In this document: positions 49,374 to 61,141 of the stretch, one piece after another | Layout of the letters: the number at the start of each line of letters is the position of its first letter | Numbering within the stretch: position 1 is the first letter of the stretch | Source of the DNA: Straminergon stramineum | Taxonomy: Eukaryota > Streptophyta > Bryopsida > Hypnales > Calliergonaceae | NCBI GenBank assembly: GCA_963920665.1 | Contig: OY987267.1 | Coordinates: 13,330,001-13,394,000 of the forward strand | DNA length: 64,000 nt | Direction of reading: 5' to 3' | Made by a program: the position numbers and the translations under genes | Notes under the pieces: model-generated | Told to the model about the DNA's origin: nothing | The model's database searches: none | What the model saw: the letters and a program-made list of their open reading frames with translations, nothing else

Positions 49374-50768
49374 CCTATGAGATCAATACTCCTACTGAAA
49401 CGAAACTTAGGTTCACTCGACCGCTGTGTGAACGCGACCTTTTGCGCATACCCCTGTCTGCCGACTGTGCCGTCCTCGAATACGTGTCACACAGTACCTA
49501 CCAGTGACATATCAACCTACTAGGCCCAAAGTTTGCGACCTACAAAGCAGCTTCGCCACCTTTAGAATCGCTGGCCCGCTCTGTGCCCTCGTTCTGCCAT
49601 AGCCAGCTTCCCAGTTCCCACCATCAATAGCCAGCATCCTTCTACACTCCCTCTCTTCCTTCTCTCCCTCTACAGCTTCCCTCGTTGACTACCCCTCATC
49701 TCCCTCCACCCATCGATATAATGTTTGCCCCAATCTGTTTCCAATCGCCTCCGACATCCTGTTTTGAATAATTCCCTGATCTCTTCAACTCTTTGCGCCA
49801 TTCGACTGAACCCTTACGGATTGCTGGATCGTGCACTGGCAGTTCGAGTTTGAGTGACGAGCAGTGGCGTTTCGAGCTTTACAATTTTTTTCGATTTTTT
49901 TCGATTTTTTCGATTTTTCCAATTATTTGGAGCTGTGGGAGCTTTGTTGAGGAGAGATCGTTCTTCAGTTATTTCGCGGTAGCTGGATTGGAGATTCTTT
50001 ATTGAATTTGCGGCGGACGGTGTGAGAGGAGACTGCGTGTCAGTCGATCTGTAAGCTTCCTTTCGGTTATTTTGGGTGCTGTGTTTTTCTTAGGGTTTCG
50101 TAATCTGGAGGTTTAGGTCTTTTTACGTTTTGGATTTTCTCATCGGGTTGGCTCATTGATGTTCACGAGTGAAGAATGTTGTTGATGTGATTTTATTGAG
50201 GATTATTGGGATTTGAATTCAGTATCGCCCTATTTTGTCGCACACTGGATTACCGGCCGGTAGACGATTTTTGGTTTGGATGCTTTAGGGGAATGATTTA
50301 CCCTATTATAAATTAGTGTCATTGGAGCTAATCGACGGGATGTAGAATGTGAGTCGCTGGTAACGGTAGCTATTTGTAACGTCCTGACCTAATCTAAGGA
50401 TTTCCAACGGAAATTTAAGCTTTCATGGAGCCAATCGGACTTACAGTAGCTTGACTTGGTACAATACGTTACGCTACTAGAACTGAAAGTTAGAATTCCA
50501 AATGGTGCATCAGCTCAAGCATGCTATTAAATGTAGATCAAGAATGAGCTAGCCAGTGATATGTTATTTTTTGGTGTGAACCAGCGATACTCCAACTTTA
50601 ACGTCTAGAAGCTCGGTATTTAGTGAGCTGTACTAAAGACAGCTACGTATGATTAAAAATCCGAGGATATTAGCTTATGTGGGTGCTGTCTGTCCAGTAG
50701 TAAAATGTTTGGCATTTGGAACAACTGGCCTTTGCATGCCGTAAATATTTCATATTTTGTTTGCAGAA
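49374..50768 (+). promoter_or_regulatory. Promoter, 5' UTR and leader intron of the SH3P-like gene
   Basis: A leader exon probably ends at 50050 with a strong donor (GATCT then GTAAGC). The acceptor TTTGCAG at 50760-50766 lies two bases before the ATG at 50769. The resulting ~716-bp leader intron is typical of plant housekeeping genes. Pyrimidine-rich tracts occur at 49640-49720. Confidence 0.6.
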
Positions 50769-53700
50769 ATGGATGCCATCAGGAAACGAGCAAGTGCGTT
50801 TAGAGAGCAGGTCGCCAAGCAGCAGCAGGTACTTGAGCATGAGTTGCTATAGTTAGTAGCTCACGTAAAATCTCGATACATTATTCCGCGGATTCTTCTA
50901 TTCAGGTTTATGCTATATCACTCATCATGAATAAATTTGTGTGTACACAGGCCGTCTTGAAGTCATTTTCAGGCCATTCACAAGGAGACCACTTGATTCT
51001 TGATGAGGCAGAACTTCAACGACATCAGCAGCTTGAGAGGCTCTATATTTCCACTAAGGCTGCCAAGGTTTGTCTGTCAGACTTTTTAGAAAGATGGCAC
51101 TTGTTCGCAATGGCTAGTAGCATTGCCGGTTGTTTCTAAAGATTATTTCATATTTCAAATAGGAGTTCGTGTGAATAGGTCATCTATAGTCAGATAATGT
51201 TTCTACGATGTTTTACACAGTGTGCTGGGCGTGAGCAGTTTCTAAATTTTCCTTTCTTGAGCGCAGCATTTCCAACGGGAAATTGTGCGTGGCGTTGAGG
51301 GTATCATATCTACTGGCGTCAAACAACTCGAAGTTGGTAAGTTTCATTTAACTTAAGAAGTTTCTCAGTCATCACATTTTTGTCTCTCTCTTGTCGAAGT
51401 ATTTGCACTTTCAAATGAAGGGGCTTAACACGACTTTTTAACGACATAATCTGATGAATTCTCTTCTCACCTGACTGCTAAGTCGAAATTTTTTATGCGT
51501 GTCTTCTGCAGCGAACAAGCTTGCAGAGGATTGTCGTAAGTATGGCACGGAAGGGCCAAGCAGTGGAGGGGCACTTGCAAGAGCTTCTTCCTATTTCGGA
51601 ACAGCACGTACACAGATGGAGAGGGAGCGTGATAACATGCATCGATCTATTGGCACTCAGGTTTATTGATTGGTTACTCTTGTGTAAAAGTAGTTTAGAC
51701 ATCCCTTATCTCTGGTGTCGAAGCTTTACACCGATGATAATGTGTCTGGTTTCTGTACTTGCCAGAATGGTTTGAATAGTTGTACGAATCTGGACTCTCT
51801 GTGGCATTTTCTGTCTGTTCTGATTATTGGAAGTCCCGTTTCAGAAACATCTGTTTCTTTCAGTTTGTATGCTGTAATTGTTTCATAACTCCCGTTTCTA
51901 GGCTCTCCGTGTATCCTGTTGAGCATTACAATTGTTTTGCATGTTCTAAAAACTCAGTCTGATACGCTCAACAGATAGCAGAACCTTTGAGAGCAATGGT
52001 GATGGGCGCTCCTTTAGAAGATGCTCGTCACCTCACACAACGTTATGAGCGCTTACGTCAAGAGGCTGAAGCCCAGGTATTCTAATCGTATATCATTATC
52101 TTATGATATTTGAGACCAATGTGCTTAGAGGTTAGTTTTTAGTCAAGAACTGCGTCGTTGAGTTTAGGAACTATCCGCTGTGGCTATTCAGTTCTATTGT
52201 TTTTATAGAACAAATTTTTGGAAGGCATGAACTTGACCTGTTTCAGTCTTCTTGGGCAGGCTTTAGATGTTGGAAGAAAGCAGGTCAGGAGTAAGGAGGG
52301 GAATACAGAGAACGATCAGAAGCTTCAAGTGGCTGAACAGAAGATGGGAGAACTTCTGTCAGCCATGGCTGTACTTGGGAAGGAGGCTGCAGCTGCCATG
52401 ACTGGAGTGGAAGCCCAGCAACAGCGCCATACACTACAGCGATTGATATCAATGGTTGGTTCTTGACTTTCTGCTCTTTGCGTTCAGAATAAAATTAAGT
52501 GTTCATAGAGTATTTCTTCTTGGACGAAATGACTCTGAGGATCATGCAGTTTAGAGACTATGTCTTTGCAGAATGTTTCAATGTTTTCATACTCTAGTTC
52601 ATTTTATCCTTCAGAATGTGCTATAATGCATCTGGTGCATGGTCTAAAGCGTCAGCGCTATGAACTTGCTACTTTTGTAATATGAGTGTAATATCGATTT
52701 TCCTGCTACTATGATCATCTTATCTTGCAAATGCAATTCTGCTATTGTTAGAGGTTTCTTCAGTTCTGTGTGAAATTATGCTGACCTTAGCACGTGCTCT
52801 AGGTTGAAGCTGAACGTGCGTATCATCTGCGGGCTGCAGAGATTTTGGACCAGCTCCAAGCACAGGTATTTACTGCCGTGATAGATAATTCCACTGGTGA
52901 ATGATGGTTTGGGTTTGTGAGGGTATGTGGTTTAGGGTGTCGTGTAATAATATGACTGCCGCGCTCATGGCTTGTGCCCTGTAGGGCTTGAATGACGACT
53001 TGAGGAGATCTACGTGTTGTGTTTTATCTCATCTTTCTCCTAGTAGGCATTTGCAGAGCAGTAACCCTACCTTGAACCTTCAAATTGTAGATGATTGCTG
53101 AACGCCAACGCAGCGAGTCAAATGCACCTTCAACAGGCGACACTTATATGCCCCCTCCTCCATCATACGATGATGTCAAGGTCAATGGTGCATCGCAGCA
53201 GACTTCTGCTGATAGTGGTCCAAAGACAGCGAAGTCTTTGTACTTCCTTGCTGAGGTACTTCTGGACGACAGTGCAAATCGGCAATCTGCTACTTCTGTT
53301 GAACATCGCCGTGATCTTGATTGTCGCATGCTGCATTTGCTCGGATAACAGTTGCATAATGTGACGATCAGTGGAGGCTCGTGCATCAATATTATGTTGA
53401 CCATGTGATAAACTTTGTTGTCATTTTGCAGGTGATTCACCCATTTGAAGCAGAAGATGCAGGAGAATTGAGTTTATCTGTTGGAGATTATGTGGTTGTC
53501 CGGCAGGTAGGGTTATGACTACTTCCAGAATGTCTTGCCACAATGCATAGATCCTTATTAGCATTCGCGACAGTTGTGAATGGAAACCGTGAAGCTTTTC
53601 TGGGCTTGTGTTGCCTTTAATTGCCGGTTCTGATGTATTTTCGTTATGCAGGTGTCCTCAACTGGATGGTCGGAAGGAGAATGTAGAGGTAGAGCAGGGT

Positions 53701-53777
53701 GGTTCCCATCATCCTATGTCGAAAAGAGGCAACGTATTCCTGCAAGCAAGGTGGCTGATGCTGGCCTTTCAGTCTAG
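50769..53777 (+). CDS. BAR and SH3 domain protein, plant SH3P family (SH3P1/SH3P2-like)
   Basis: Ten coding exons (50769-50828, 50951-51067, 51267-51336, 51512-51660, 51975-52076, 52260-52454, 52803-52865, 53091-53255, 53432-53506, 53652-53777) join in frame to 373 residues, near the Arabidopsis SH3P length. The N-terminus MDAIRKRASAFREQVAKQQQ and LYISTKAAKHFQREIVRGVE are family hallmarks. Residues 1 to about 265 form the BAR-type coiled region (AEPLRAMVMGAPLEDARHL at 134-152). A proline stretch MPPPPSY (272-278) links to the C-terminal SH3 domain (about 303-362), which has the binding residues Trp338, GWFP (348-351) and Tyr354. Plant members bind phosphoinositides and act in clathrin-vesicle traffic, cell-plate formation and autophagosome formation. 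Which paralog this represents is not clear. No signal peptide or membrane span is present. Confidence 0.96.
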
Positions 53778-54357
53778 CATCATTATATTTAGTTTCGTGG
53801 CATTCTTCTCAGATGAACGATTCATACGTGCCTTTGCTGAAAATGTAGTCTAGTTTAATGTAGTACACAGGTCGAGCGAAGGTTAACATTGCTACTGGTT
53901 CGGAGATAATTGAAAGCTAGAAATAGAGCTCAGCTTGGGCTAACTGGTGATTATGAATCTGAGACTCACTGGTGAGTCTGACTTTTCCTTGTTCAAACTA
54001 TTACGTCCTTTGTGTTTCTGTACAGAAGTCCCAGGCTTGCACTTGAAACGTCAATAAGTTCTGTTAGCAGATTATAATCCACAGCATTTATTTAACCAGT
54101 CTATAGTGTAAATTTGCCTTCCCAGTTTTGAATCTGGCGAGTGTAGGTCTGCCCAAGCTGCTTCATTAGTAGGTTTATTACAAGTTCACTACAAGTGGGG
54201 TGGTGAGGACAGCCACTCATGTGCCCATGTGGCATCCAGAGCTGATTTTTCAGATCCAAAGGGGGACACGTGTCGCTAAACTACAGGTGGTCAATTTTTT
54301 ATGAAGTGTATATAGAAATCACCAACAAAGCTCAACGAAAGATATGGGATATTTGAC
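53778..54357 (+). other. 3' flank of the SH3P-like gene
   Basis: No coding exon. Presumed 3' UTR and terminator. Confidence 0.4.
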
Positions 54358-54359
54358 TA

Positions 54360-54439
54360 CTCCCTTTGTTGTTGAAAAACATCCATGTTTCCTATGTGTC
54401 TACAAAGGAAACATGGGTCTTTTTCAAAAATAGAGGGAG
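54360..54439. mobile_element. 80-bp Stowaway-like MITE
   Basis: The ends CTCCCTTTGTT and ...AATAGAGGGAG are inverted, and TA duplicates flank them (54358-54359 and 54440-54441). The arms pair through AAAAACATCCATGTTTCC / GGAAACATGGGTCTTTTT, leaving a ~12-base loop. CTCCCT ends with TA target duplication are the mark of Stowaway (Tc1/mariner) MITEs in plants. Confidence 0.88.
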
Positions 54440-54521
54440 TATATTTGCATCTATATGTATAGAAATTCGTTGTGTAATTATATATATGTTGTGGATATAA
54501 ACTATTTTGAAGTGGTTACAA

Positions 54522-54752
54522 TTAATCCTTAAATGATGCCAAGGATGTTTTGTATCTAATGGATGACAAAGAATTTTCCTAGGTAGGATATAAGTGCAAT
54601 TGTTCATCTTTGGAATTTTGTGCAAAAAGGAAAAATTGTGTAGAGTAGTTTGACCTCCAATGAGTATTATTAGTTATTTTTAAAGTAGATGATCTGACAT
54701 GGCTCCAAAATGGATGATTTCCACAGTCACTAGGTTGCCCTTTAAATGTTAA
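54522..54752 (-). mobile_element. TTAA-flanked element, family D, copy D4 (reverse)
   Basis: Reversed relative to D2: it starts TTAATCCTTAAATG and ends GCCCTTTAAATGTTAA, 231 bp. In reverse complement it carries GAAATCATCCATTTTGGAGC, ACTCATTGGAGGTCAAACTA and CTTTGTCATCCATTAGA, all shared with D2. Confidence 0.8.
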
Positions 54753-55019
54753 ATATGTCCCTATATTAAAATGAACCCTTTTTTTAAAACTCTCCCTATG
54801 TATTGTAGGTTGACATATGACCTTCAAAATGACCCTCAAAATGTCAACTACTAGTATGTAGGGAGAATTCAACAAGGACTCATAATAGGGGAACATACCT
54901 TTTACTTTAAAGCCTACTTTGAAGCACTTAAAACATTTTTTTATTTAATTAATCATTGCTAGGAGGTGGTCTAGATTCCTAACATCCTTTGTTGTTTGTT
55001 ATTTTTCTTTCAACTTTAT

Positions 55020-55673
55020 TTAACCCCTAAATGCCCCAAGCACCAAATTTGGGTTTCCATAATACTTTGAAGCTAGATAAAACCTAACCAAGTTCCTATT
55101 TTTAATAGTTCCTATTTTTGAAAAATTATTTTTGAAGTCTAGTTTTAGCATCAAAAATCCAATTGTGAAAATGATTGATTATGATTTTTCTATTCAAGAT
55201 TTTGTGCAAGTGTGTCCATTGCAATCTTGACTTTCCCTAGTGTTGGGAGCTTTTGGAAATGACCCTCAAATACACTAGATCTTAGAGAAAAAATTACATT
55301 CAAAATTCTTTAAGAAAATTGTAGAGTAGATTTTGAGAAGCCATAAATTGATTGGAGTTATGCATGTTAGGCCCTTTAATCTCATATTTTTTTGGTGACT
55401 AACTTTTTAGATTTGACATGTGAAAATAGGATTAAAAGACTTCAAATCACTTTTGTAGTTTTAACACTTTCATAATCAAACATTATAATCTTTCAATCCA
55501 TAAGTGATATTTTTAGGTTTTGTTTTCCTATTTGATCTCTAACATGTCTAGTTTGAATTTGTATGGTTACAAATTTTTTTAAATTGATACAACTTATCAA
55601 AATGATGGATTTTTGTTTAGTTTAGATCAAATTCCTAGAAGCTCAAAAATGGCCTCAAACATTTAGGGGTTAA
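55020..55673 (+). mobile_element. TTAA-flanked element, 654 bp, CCCCTAAATG ends
   Basis: TTAACCCCTAAATG at the left is exactly mirrored by CATTTAGGGGTTAA at the right, a perfect 14-base inverted repeat including TTAA. The right subterminal GGCC block resembles family A. Non-coding. Both ends carry the same variant (AATG instead of AAGG), so it may be a distinct subfamily. Confidence 0.8.
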
Positions 55674-56306
55674 TATGAATGTTAATTTTGGTATTGTAAC
55701 TTTCTTTCTAATCAACAATTGTTATCTAGAATAATTCAAAGTGTTCAAGAATAGACACCTATATGATTATGCAAGTATTTATGCATCTCCTTTCAATCCA
55801 ATACACATCCTACAAACTACTTATGACTATTCAAAATAAATGATGTCCTTTATCATTAATTTTGTCTTGATATAAAATCCTTATATCTATTTTTAGACTA
55901 AAAAATATCTCAATAAAATTTTAAGTTTTAAAATATCCTTCGAATTTATTTTAAATAGAATATCTATAATTTTCTTAGGAACTTTTTCCTTTTGAGTTAA
56001 AATGGGGAAGCTCTACTTATGGTTATGTTTTATAAATTTTTAGTTTACTCATTTATTGAAGAATTTTTCGAAGGATCATTTTTTGAAATGTAGAAATAAT
56101 TTTTTATAGTATAGAGTAATTATGTTTTTTTCACTAAAGGAATATTTATAAAGTTAAGAAAATCAATATTGTACTAATGTCAAAGAACTACTAGTCTACT
56201 TGAATCTACAAATAATAAGATGGATGAAAAAACAAAGGTCCTTTGTATTTGACACATTTTAAAGTTTGTATGTTGTTTAAAAATTGAATGTTTGGTCCTC
56301 AAGGAA

Positions 56307-57263
56307 TTAACCCCTAAAGGTATTTGACTATGTTTTCACCAAAAACGCTCCAAAACTGTCATCTCTAGTACAATTACCAAATTTTAGAAAAAAATACATT
56401 TTGGGACAAATGTAACTGTAGGATCTTGTAGTAATCTGGTTTGGAAAGACGTGGAAAAAATTTCAGAAATTTCCACCGTTTGGATTGCAAGATATTAGCA
56501 TTTGAAGTGACAAAAAACCATTTTTTGGCCCTGCAAAAATCCGGGCAGCTGCACTCCACAAGGTCAGATCATTATGAAAAAATGTCCAAAATGGTTGTAA
56601 CTCTTTGGATTCATTCTTCAAGTCATGTTGGCTACGTGCTTGAAAAATTTTAGATCATTTAGAATTGTACAACATATAGGAAAAAAATAGTAAATTGAAA
56701 GAAATAGAGAATGATTCAAAATACTAAATTGTTAATAATTTATTTATGGAATTGAAAAATGACAATCCCAATGGTGAAATTGTTGTAATAAACAATCTAC
56801 ACCTCACATTTTTATTTTTTTCCAAAAATATTAAAAATTAAGTTGAATAAAGGTCTTCAAAGTTTATTTTAGAGTAGAGATTCCATTACTACCCACAAAC
56901 TACCCACAACTAAAACTCTTCATAACTTTCATTTCATAAATCAAAATGGAATGATTCAAAGCTTTCCATATATATAAAAATCAGGAAAATAAATTTCAAA
57001 TTTTTATTTTAAAAAAAAACTGATTTTTAAAGAAGTTTTTTTTGCTGCCCGATCTGCTTGCCGAGCAATGAAAACAACATATCATACAATAACTTTTTAA
57101 CCATATATTCAAAAGTTATGAAAATTGTTGGGTCTTAAAACTACTCCTCAGGCACATGTTGTGTGAAAGTTTCAAAGAAAAAAATTAAAAATTCCATCCG
57201 TAGTGAGCTACCCGAAATCACTATGTTGCCAAAAAACACTGTTTGGTCCTTTAGGGGGGTTAA
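56307..57263 (+). mobile_element. TTAA-flanked element, family B, copy B2
   Basis: Bounded by TTAACCCCTAAAGG and GTCCTTTAGGGGGGTTAA, 957 bp. Left-terminal blocks (AAATTTCAGAAATTTCC, GATTGCAAGATATTAGC) are the reverse complement of the family A right-end module, so A and B share a terminus. Non-coding. A further TIR-like string, GGTCCTCAAGGAATTAA, abuts on the left. Confidence 0.82.
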
Positions 57264-59059
57264 GCAAGAAAAAAACATCATTGGACACAAAGTACTTAGT
57301 TTCAAAGTTCATAGCAAAGGCCCCATGAAGAATAGAAGTGTTGATTTCTTAGTTTCTAAGTATGCGAACCTAATGATTTTATTACTAAATGAATTTCTCG
57401 CTATTGTTCATGTAGATAAAGAAGGGACATATAGAGCCAAGAAGTGCCACTTCATCAATGTTCACATTGGGCACATCTCCTAAATCAATATGTACCTATT
57501 TTTCATGAATGGATATTAGAACATCTATTGAAAACTGACTTTGACCTTTCAAAACTTTTGTATATGGTATCCAAATGATGGTTCTTGGTGCACTAAATTT
57601 TCTATCCTCTAGCAACCCAAAATATTAAAATTTTACCAATAGAAAGTATTCATAGGAAAAAAAGAAACGATTTCAAGTATCCCTATTTTATTAATTTTTG
57701 TTGATGTATATGCAAAGTCCAATTTTGAACTTCCAAGTGCAAATATGTTTAATTCAATGCTACTTAGAATTGGCCAATTACCTTATGTAACCTTCATTTC
57801 CAACATGACACATAGATGTGGACAACAAGTCCATTCCTCACTTAGATCTTTTCCATGCTTAGTCAATTCTCCACCAAATTTGAAACTAACTACATATTCT
57901 AGAAGCTAAGAGAGTGGAAAAATGTATTAAAATTTGAGGTATAGGTATTTGCCCTACCACCCTTTTATTTAACCCCTACAAACATAATTTTGCACCTATA
58001 ATTCCCAAAGAATGTGCCATGCTCATGAATTAGCATCCAATAACAATGTTTTGACTTTAGAATGCTTTTTAAAACTTGAAAGTGTGTCAAATCAAGTCAG
58101 TGTCTCATATATCGAGAATGGATTGGTATAAAATTGGTGGTGGATTTAAGACAACTTCTAGAGCCTTCTAACCATGATTTTAATTGATTATTTCTAAATG
58201 CTTTTACTATTACTTCTCTTTGTTTGATATGCCTCAATATTTTAATGCCTTTTTTCTTTCTTTCACAGCTTTCAAAATATGTAATTAGTTATAAAATTCT
58301 GTGAAGTATTGACTAATTATGTAGAGAAGCATCTCTATGAAAAATGGATCTTTTTGTCCCAAACTCCAATTATAACTTGAATATTTTTATCACAAATTGA
58401 TTGTACAATGATGTATACTTGTCAATAATCCTACGTAACACCTAGAATTTTTGTTACACTAATAATTAGAGAGTTGAAATTAGTTGTCAATTATAGAATT
58501 TCCATTTCTTCATGAATTTAATCCTTCGCAATCCAAATCTTTTGTTGATTCTTTGCATTTCATTACTTTCTATATCTTTGCACAAAGTGTATTATTTCCC
58601 ACAATTTCATTAATTCTAACAATACTCTCGATTGGGATGAATGTCTTTCTTAAAAACAAAACATCATCCTGTCCTTCATCCAGAATGAGCCCAATCCCTG
58701 CTCATTGACTCACGAACATGAATCTACCGAGTCAGCGAATCTACCGAATCTACGAATCTACGCTGCCTTCCATCGCCTACCAGTCTAGTGAGTCTACCAT
58801 CGTGTTGAACAGTGATCAGCACGCGCTCTTATCGATTTCTACCCCTCACGTACATTTACCTCTCCCAAATCTCCCAAATTCTCAACAATCCTCCTTGCCC
58901 CCACTCCTGCCTCTCTGCGAGTGTGACCTCTCTCTCTCACTCTCTCTTTCTTTCCCGCAGCTCGCATTCCAGTGTCCGAGATTTGAATTGCTGCTTGTTG
59001 CATTGACCTCGCCCAACTTGGATACCATCAATTGCCGCAAATTCCAAAGAGGGTCAGTC
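57264..59059. other. Gene-free stretch, then leader of the 59060 gene
   Basis: Mostly AT-rich without genes. TTAACCCCTAC at 57969 looks like a lone element end. From about 58720 the DNA becomes GC-richer. A CT-rich tract (58926-58955) followed by CCCGCAG (58955-58961) could be a splice acceptor of a leader intron or a core-promoter pyrimidine patch of the next gene. Confidence 0.45.
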
Positions 59060-59968
59060 ATGGCGGACAAGCCAGCGCGGGCACTCGTCATCTACGGCGA
59101 TGGCGTCATGCCCTTCGTTTCTCCTCGCCACGCGCATCTTCACCGACTCGCTGCTTCCGGATCGTGCGGTTTTCTCGCATTGCGCACTTTACCCACGCCT
59201 CCCCTTGATCCGAATGAGCGCGCAGTCATCGAGCTTGCGCAGATCCTCGATGTGTACGACCATTATACGGAAAGCGCACGCAAAGCGGATATTTCAGGTG
59301 CGAACGATGGCGCTTCTTTGGGGAGCATGGCCGAGCGGTTCATGGGCATGAAATCGACGTTCGTGACGAACTCGAAGCCTGCGCTCGCTTTGAGCGAGCG
59401 AGCTGGATTTGGAGCCTCGAATTTGTTGGGTGGCATGAACGACGCCTCCGCGACCGCTTTCCAGCTCCTTAGCTTACTAGGGTTTACCGGATCGAGTGCG
59501 AAGGAGACGCCGAATGAGTTGGTGTTTTTGCACGTGGACGGCGAAAGCGAATCGGAGGCGGCGTTTTTGGACGAATTGGTGGGATGTGTACAGGACGCAT
59601 CCACGGAAGGCTCCCTGGCGTATGGCCGTCTGTTTCTGGTGGTGGTGTTAGGGTTTGGAGATTTGAAAGGCGTCCCAGGGGAGAGTGTTCCGAGCTTCAG
59701 AGAGGAGATCGAGTTGCCGTCCGCGCTGGCGGCTTTGCGGCCTCGCCAGAGCTTTACGATGAAGGCGGGCAAACCTGTGGAGGGGATCCGGGAGGATTAT
59801 CCATTGCTAGCGGTTTATAACCAAGTGGCGGTCACGCGGCGCGATGAAGTGCAGCGCTTCTTGTTTGAGGATTTTAAGAAGAGCGCGGGGAACCTTGTCA
59901 TATTGGTGGATCGGTTTCTGTATGAAGTGGCCTTCAAGTTGTGGAAGGCGCCCAAGTATGGCGCCTGA
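59060..59968 (+). CDS. Conserved plant protein of unknown function, single exon
   Basis: An uninterrupted frame of 302 residues starts MADKPARALVIYGDGVMPF and ends FKLWKAPKYGA. The frame is open further upstream, but the ATG at 59060 gives the start conserved in plant homologues as I remember them, and the upstream part (Ser/Leu and CT-tract codons) looks like leader DNA. The opening ALVIYGDG with a following HAHLHRLA block recalls the N-terminal strand of alkaline-phosphatase/phosphoglycerate-mutase-like folds, but no metal-binding set is obvious. Other conserved-looking blocks are AERFMGMKSTF, LLSLLGFTGSS, PRQSFTMKAGKPVEGIREDY and FEDFKKSAGNLVILVDRFLYE. No signal peptide or membrane span. 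The frame is GC-rich against AT-rich flanks, which supports coding. No function is assigned. Confidence 0.88.
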   Translation: MADKPARALVIYGDGVMPFVSPRHAHLHRLAASGSCGFLALRTLPTPPLDPNERAVIELAQILDVYDHYTESARKADISGANDGASLGSMAERFMGMKSTFVTNSKPALALSERAGFGASNLLGGMNDASATAFQLLSLLGFTGSSAKETPNELVFLHVDGESESEAAFLDELVGCVQDASTEGSLAYGRLFLVVVLGFGDLKGVPGESVPSFREEIELPSALAALRPRQSFTMKAGKPVEGIREDYPLLAVYNQVAVTRRDEVQRFLFEDFKKSAGNLVILVDRFLYEVAFKLWKAPKYGA

Positions 59969-61141
59969 GAATGGTTTAGAATGGGGTAAGTATGACGGTT
60001 GCATTCCAATAGTAGACTTACATTATAGAGATACCGATGCAGTGTAAAAGGATGCACTGCTCTTCACTTCCAGTGTACAATTCCAGCATTTTGATCCAGC
60101 AATGTGGGAAAGTGAAGGTGTAATTTAGGGATTGATTGGTTTCTTTTTTTGACGTACTTGTGCTATGTCTTCTAAGCTATGTCAAGTGCAAGTGTGAGGT
60201 TTGGACTGGATTCATTTGTAGGTGCATTTGAAGTATGCCACCTTTCTAGTGGTAATTCTAGTAATGTACTGGGATACTATTTGCATCTATTTGAGCATTT
60301 TAACATAAGCAGGTGTAAGTGTTTTGGGAGAGATCTTGGAGCACAAGAGCCAAATCTGTTGAGATCAAATTTTAATCACTATGTGTTAGTTTTCTTATGC
60401 AATTTCAAACTAGACCACCATTACGGACTGTAGACAACCCCATTTTCAGCCAAAAGATCGTTATCCATACACTTATGATTAAGTCATACATACTTATAGC
60501 ACATCTAAGTAGTGTAGGAGTTGATGAGTTACTTTGGGTAACAGGAGTCATTAGAGGAAATGGGATCAGGTCATTTACAGATTAGTATCCTCTTTTATTG
60601 CAAAGAATGCACCTTGTGGCTGTTTGCACAAAAGATCTGAGTTTTGAATGTTCTGATTCATGGTACTCTTATTGCAGTTTTGGTAGAATTGTGATGAAAG
60701 CTGGAGTTTAAGTGCAACCCCACATGGTCAGTGACTAAATTTTAGAGTGTATATTGACATTTCTCGGCCCATCGTGATGCGATGCGGTGCTCGTCCCGTC
60801 TGTAGTTCGCCACCTTTCACTTGACTTCGTATTTTTCCTATTAAAAAAATTTGGAGTCAGGAACTGTGCCCGGAACTGTGGGGCTGGAGTTGCAGTAAGG
60901 TTGAAACAGTTTTGTTTTTTTTCGGGTTTCAGACAAATGGTTATGTGGCCTTTCTTTCAAGAAGGTTCTGCATATTCTGGCTCCTTCACTTTGGGGATTT
61001 GAATTGAATGAGGCCAATTATGAGTATGCAATTTTGAATATATAATTTTTGTATGTGTTGGCTTTGCATGATGGATAAAATGAGGTTTTGGAAAACATCA
61101 TGGTAACAATGTGTACGGCCATGATGACAAACTAGCATTTT
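59969..61141 (+). other. 3' flank of the 59060 gene, then gene-free DNA
   Basis: Probably includes the 3' UTR. Frames of 60-84 codons occur, but none has features of a real gene. Confidence 0.4.
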
